DNA of 5,867 nt from Hyphomicrobiales bacterium (GTDB lineage: Bacteria > Pseudomonadota > Alphaproteobacteria > Rhizobiales > S144-23): the NCBI GenBank assembly GCA_015494375.1, contig WGBL01000406.1:1-5867 (forward strand), written 5' to 3'. The notes under the pieces were generated by a model. The model had not been told where the DNA came from, did no database searches, and saw only the letters and a list, made by a program, of their open reading frames with translations. Position numbers and translations under genes: made by a program. Below, piece after piece: positions 5,331 through 5,867 of the stretch; position 1 is the first letter of the stretch; each line of letters begins with the position of its first letter.

Positions 5331-5334
5331 TGCT

Positions 5335-5358
5335 TCTTAGACTCTTAGAGTCTTAGAG
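5335..5358. repeat. 8-bp tandem repeat, three copies, with internal palindrome
   Basis: TCTTAGAC (5335-5342), TCTTAGAG (5343-5350) and TCTTAGAG (5351-5358) lie head to tail starting 4 bp after the dehydrogenase stop. AGACTCT (5339-5345) and AGAGTCT (5347-5353) form a tight inverted repeat around a single T. It could act in 3' mRNA processing or be a slippage array. It is not a canonical terminator, having no GC stem or T-run. Confidence 0.6.
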
Positions 5359-5369
5359 CCCGATTTGGA

Positions 5370-5394
5370 GAGAACAGCATCAATTCTGTTTCTC
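5370..5394. other. Weak bulged hairpin 3' of the dehydrogenase gene
   Basis: AACAG (5373-5377) pairs with CTGTT (5386-5390) over an 8-nt loop. GAG and CTC outside it can extend the stem past a bulged T. The trailing sequence is only moderately T-rich, so a terminator role for the dehydrogenase transcript is possible but poorly supported. Confidence 0.25.
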
Positions 5395-5431
5395 GATTGG
5401 CGTGTGCGACCGGGCGCTCCCTCTTCGCCAT

Positions 5432-5485
5432 CCCGCGCGCTCTTTAGCTTCGCGCGCCGACCCTTGGGCCCGCGCGCTCTTCAGC
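5432..5485. repeat. 17-bp direct repeat in the convergent gap
   Basis: CCCGCGCGCTCTTTAGC (5432-5448) recurs at 5469-5485 with one mismatch (T to C), offset 37 bp. The GCGCGC words inside and between the copies allow several alternative stems. The repeat lies just downstream of the CarD stop codon on the minus strand and downstream of the dehydrogenase on the plus strand. Confidence 0.6.
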
Positions 5486-5498
5486 AGCTTTGCGCGCG

Positions 5499-5867
5499 TC
5501 AGGCGGCCTTTTCCGCGCCACCCTCGCCGGCGGCGAGCGCCGCCTCCTCGGCGGCCTTGCGCTGAGCGCTCGCGGATTTTGAGAGAATGCCGGTGATCTT
5601 CTGCACCGCGCCCTGTTCGTCGAGCTTCTCGACGGCCGCCACCTCGCGCGCCATGCGGTCGAGCGCCGCCTCATAGAGCTGGCGCTCGGAATAGGACTGC
5701 TCGGGCTGGTTCTCGGCCCGATATAGGTCGCGCACCACCTCGGCGATGGAAACGAGGTTGCCCGAGTTGATCTTGGCTTCGTACTCCTGGGCCCGCCGGC
5801 TCCACATTGTGCGTTTGATGCGGGCGCGCCCCTTGAGCGTGGCGAGCGCCTTGGCGATGGTACCGTC
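5499..5867 (-). CDS. carD: CarD/CdnL-family transcriptional regulator, C-terminal part (5' end outside window)
   Basis: The frame is open from the right window edge, so the gene is partial: 122 residues and the stop are visible. An internal Met (codon 5805-5807) is not the start, because the upstream in-frame residues (LKGRARIKRT) also match the family. The helical DNA-binding domain is present. It contains KRTMWSRRAQEYEAKINSG, whose tryptophan corresponds to the residue that wedges into the -10 minor groove in characterised CarD proteins, then AEVVRDLYR and SYSERQLYEAALDRMAREVA. The missing N-terminal part should be the Tudor-like RNA polymerase beta-subunit interaction domain. The protein ends in an Ala/Glu/Gly-rich tail. 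CarD/CdnL stabilises open complexes at housekeeping promoters such as rRNA promoters and is widely conserved in alphaproteobacteria. It is convergent with the dehydrogenase gene. Confidence 0.95.
   Translation of the reverse strand, partial: DGTIAKALATLKGRARIKRTMWSRRAQEYEAKINSGNLVSIAEVVRDLYRAENQPEQSYSERQLYEAALDRMAREVAAVEKLDEQGAVQKITGILSKSASAQRKAAEEAALAAGEGGAEKAA

Noticed and set aside
5805..5807. Internal ATG as the start of the CarD-family gene
   Set aside because: The 20 in-frame codons upstream to the window edge continue the conserved family sequence, so the true start is outside the window.
1..5867. CRISPR array, insertion sequence, integrase, toxin-antitoxin pair or tRNA
   Set aside because: No repeat-spacer pattern, transposase motifs, long terminal inverted repeats, cloverleaf or small paired genes of those kinds were seen on either strand.

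Overview
The window looks like chromosomal DNA of a GC-rich alphaproteobacterium, probably a member of the Hyphomicrobiales (Rhizobiales). This is inferred from the style of the CarD, Flp pilin, standalone CpaC-N and D-lactate dehydrogenase proteins; no rRNA or other strict taxonomic marker is present. Six protein genes can be supported. None is a mobile element, phage gene, CRISPR array or tRNA.

Layout from left to right. (1) Positions 1-103 are noncoding, with a 10-bp phased repeat at the left edge and a GC-rich hairpin. (2) A minus-strand two-TM protein with a charged coiled coil and an Ala/Glu-rich tail, 104-754, of unknown function. (3) A minus-strand PAP2-family (Aur1-like PAP2_3 type) integral membrane phosphatase or transferase, 940-1920. 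(4) A minus-strand Flp/Fap type IVb pilin of 58 residues, 2230-2406, closed by a clear intrinsic terminator at 2137-2169. (5) A 515-bp divergent intergenic region with a very AT-rich core (about 28% GC over 2541-2660) carrying near-concentric dyads, a structured pilin leader and a leader hairpin on the other side. (6) A plus-strand, secreted 170-residue protein made only of the N-terminal domain of the CpaC/RcpA pilus secretin, 2922-3434, with an intrinsic terminator at 3612-3646. (7) A plus-strand FAD-linked D-lactate dehydrogenase (cytochrome type/GlcD family), 3876-5330. (8) A convergent gap with short tandem and direct repeats. (9) The C-terminal part of a minus-strand CarD/CdnL-type RNA polymerase-binding regulator that runs off the right edge.

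The one evident functional pairing is the divergent Flp pilin and CpaC-N-domain protein. Both belong to Tad/Flp pilus biology, but none of the core Tad machinery (ATPase, platform, prepilin peptidase, full secretin) is visible here. The other genes look like unrelated neighbours. I found no convincing undescribed system. The most unusual material is regulatory: the AT-rich divergent region and the structured leaders around the pilin pair.
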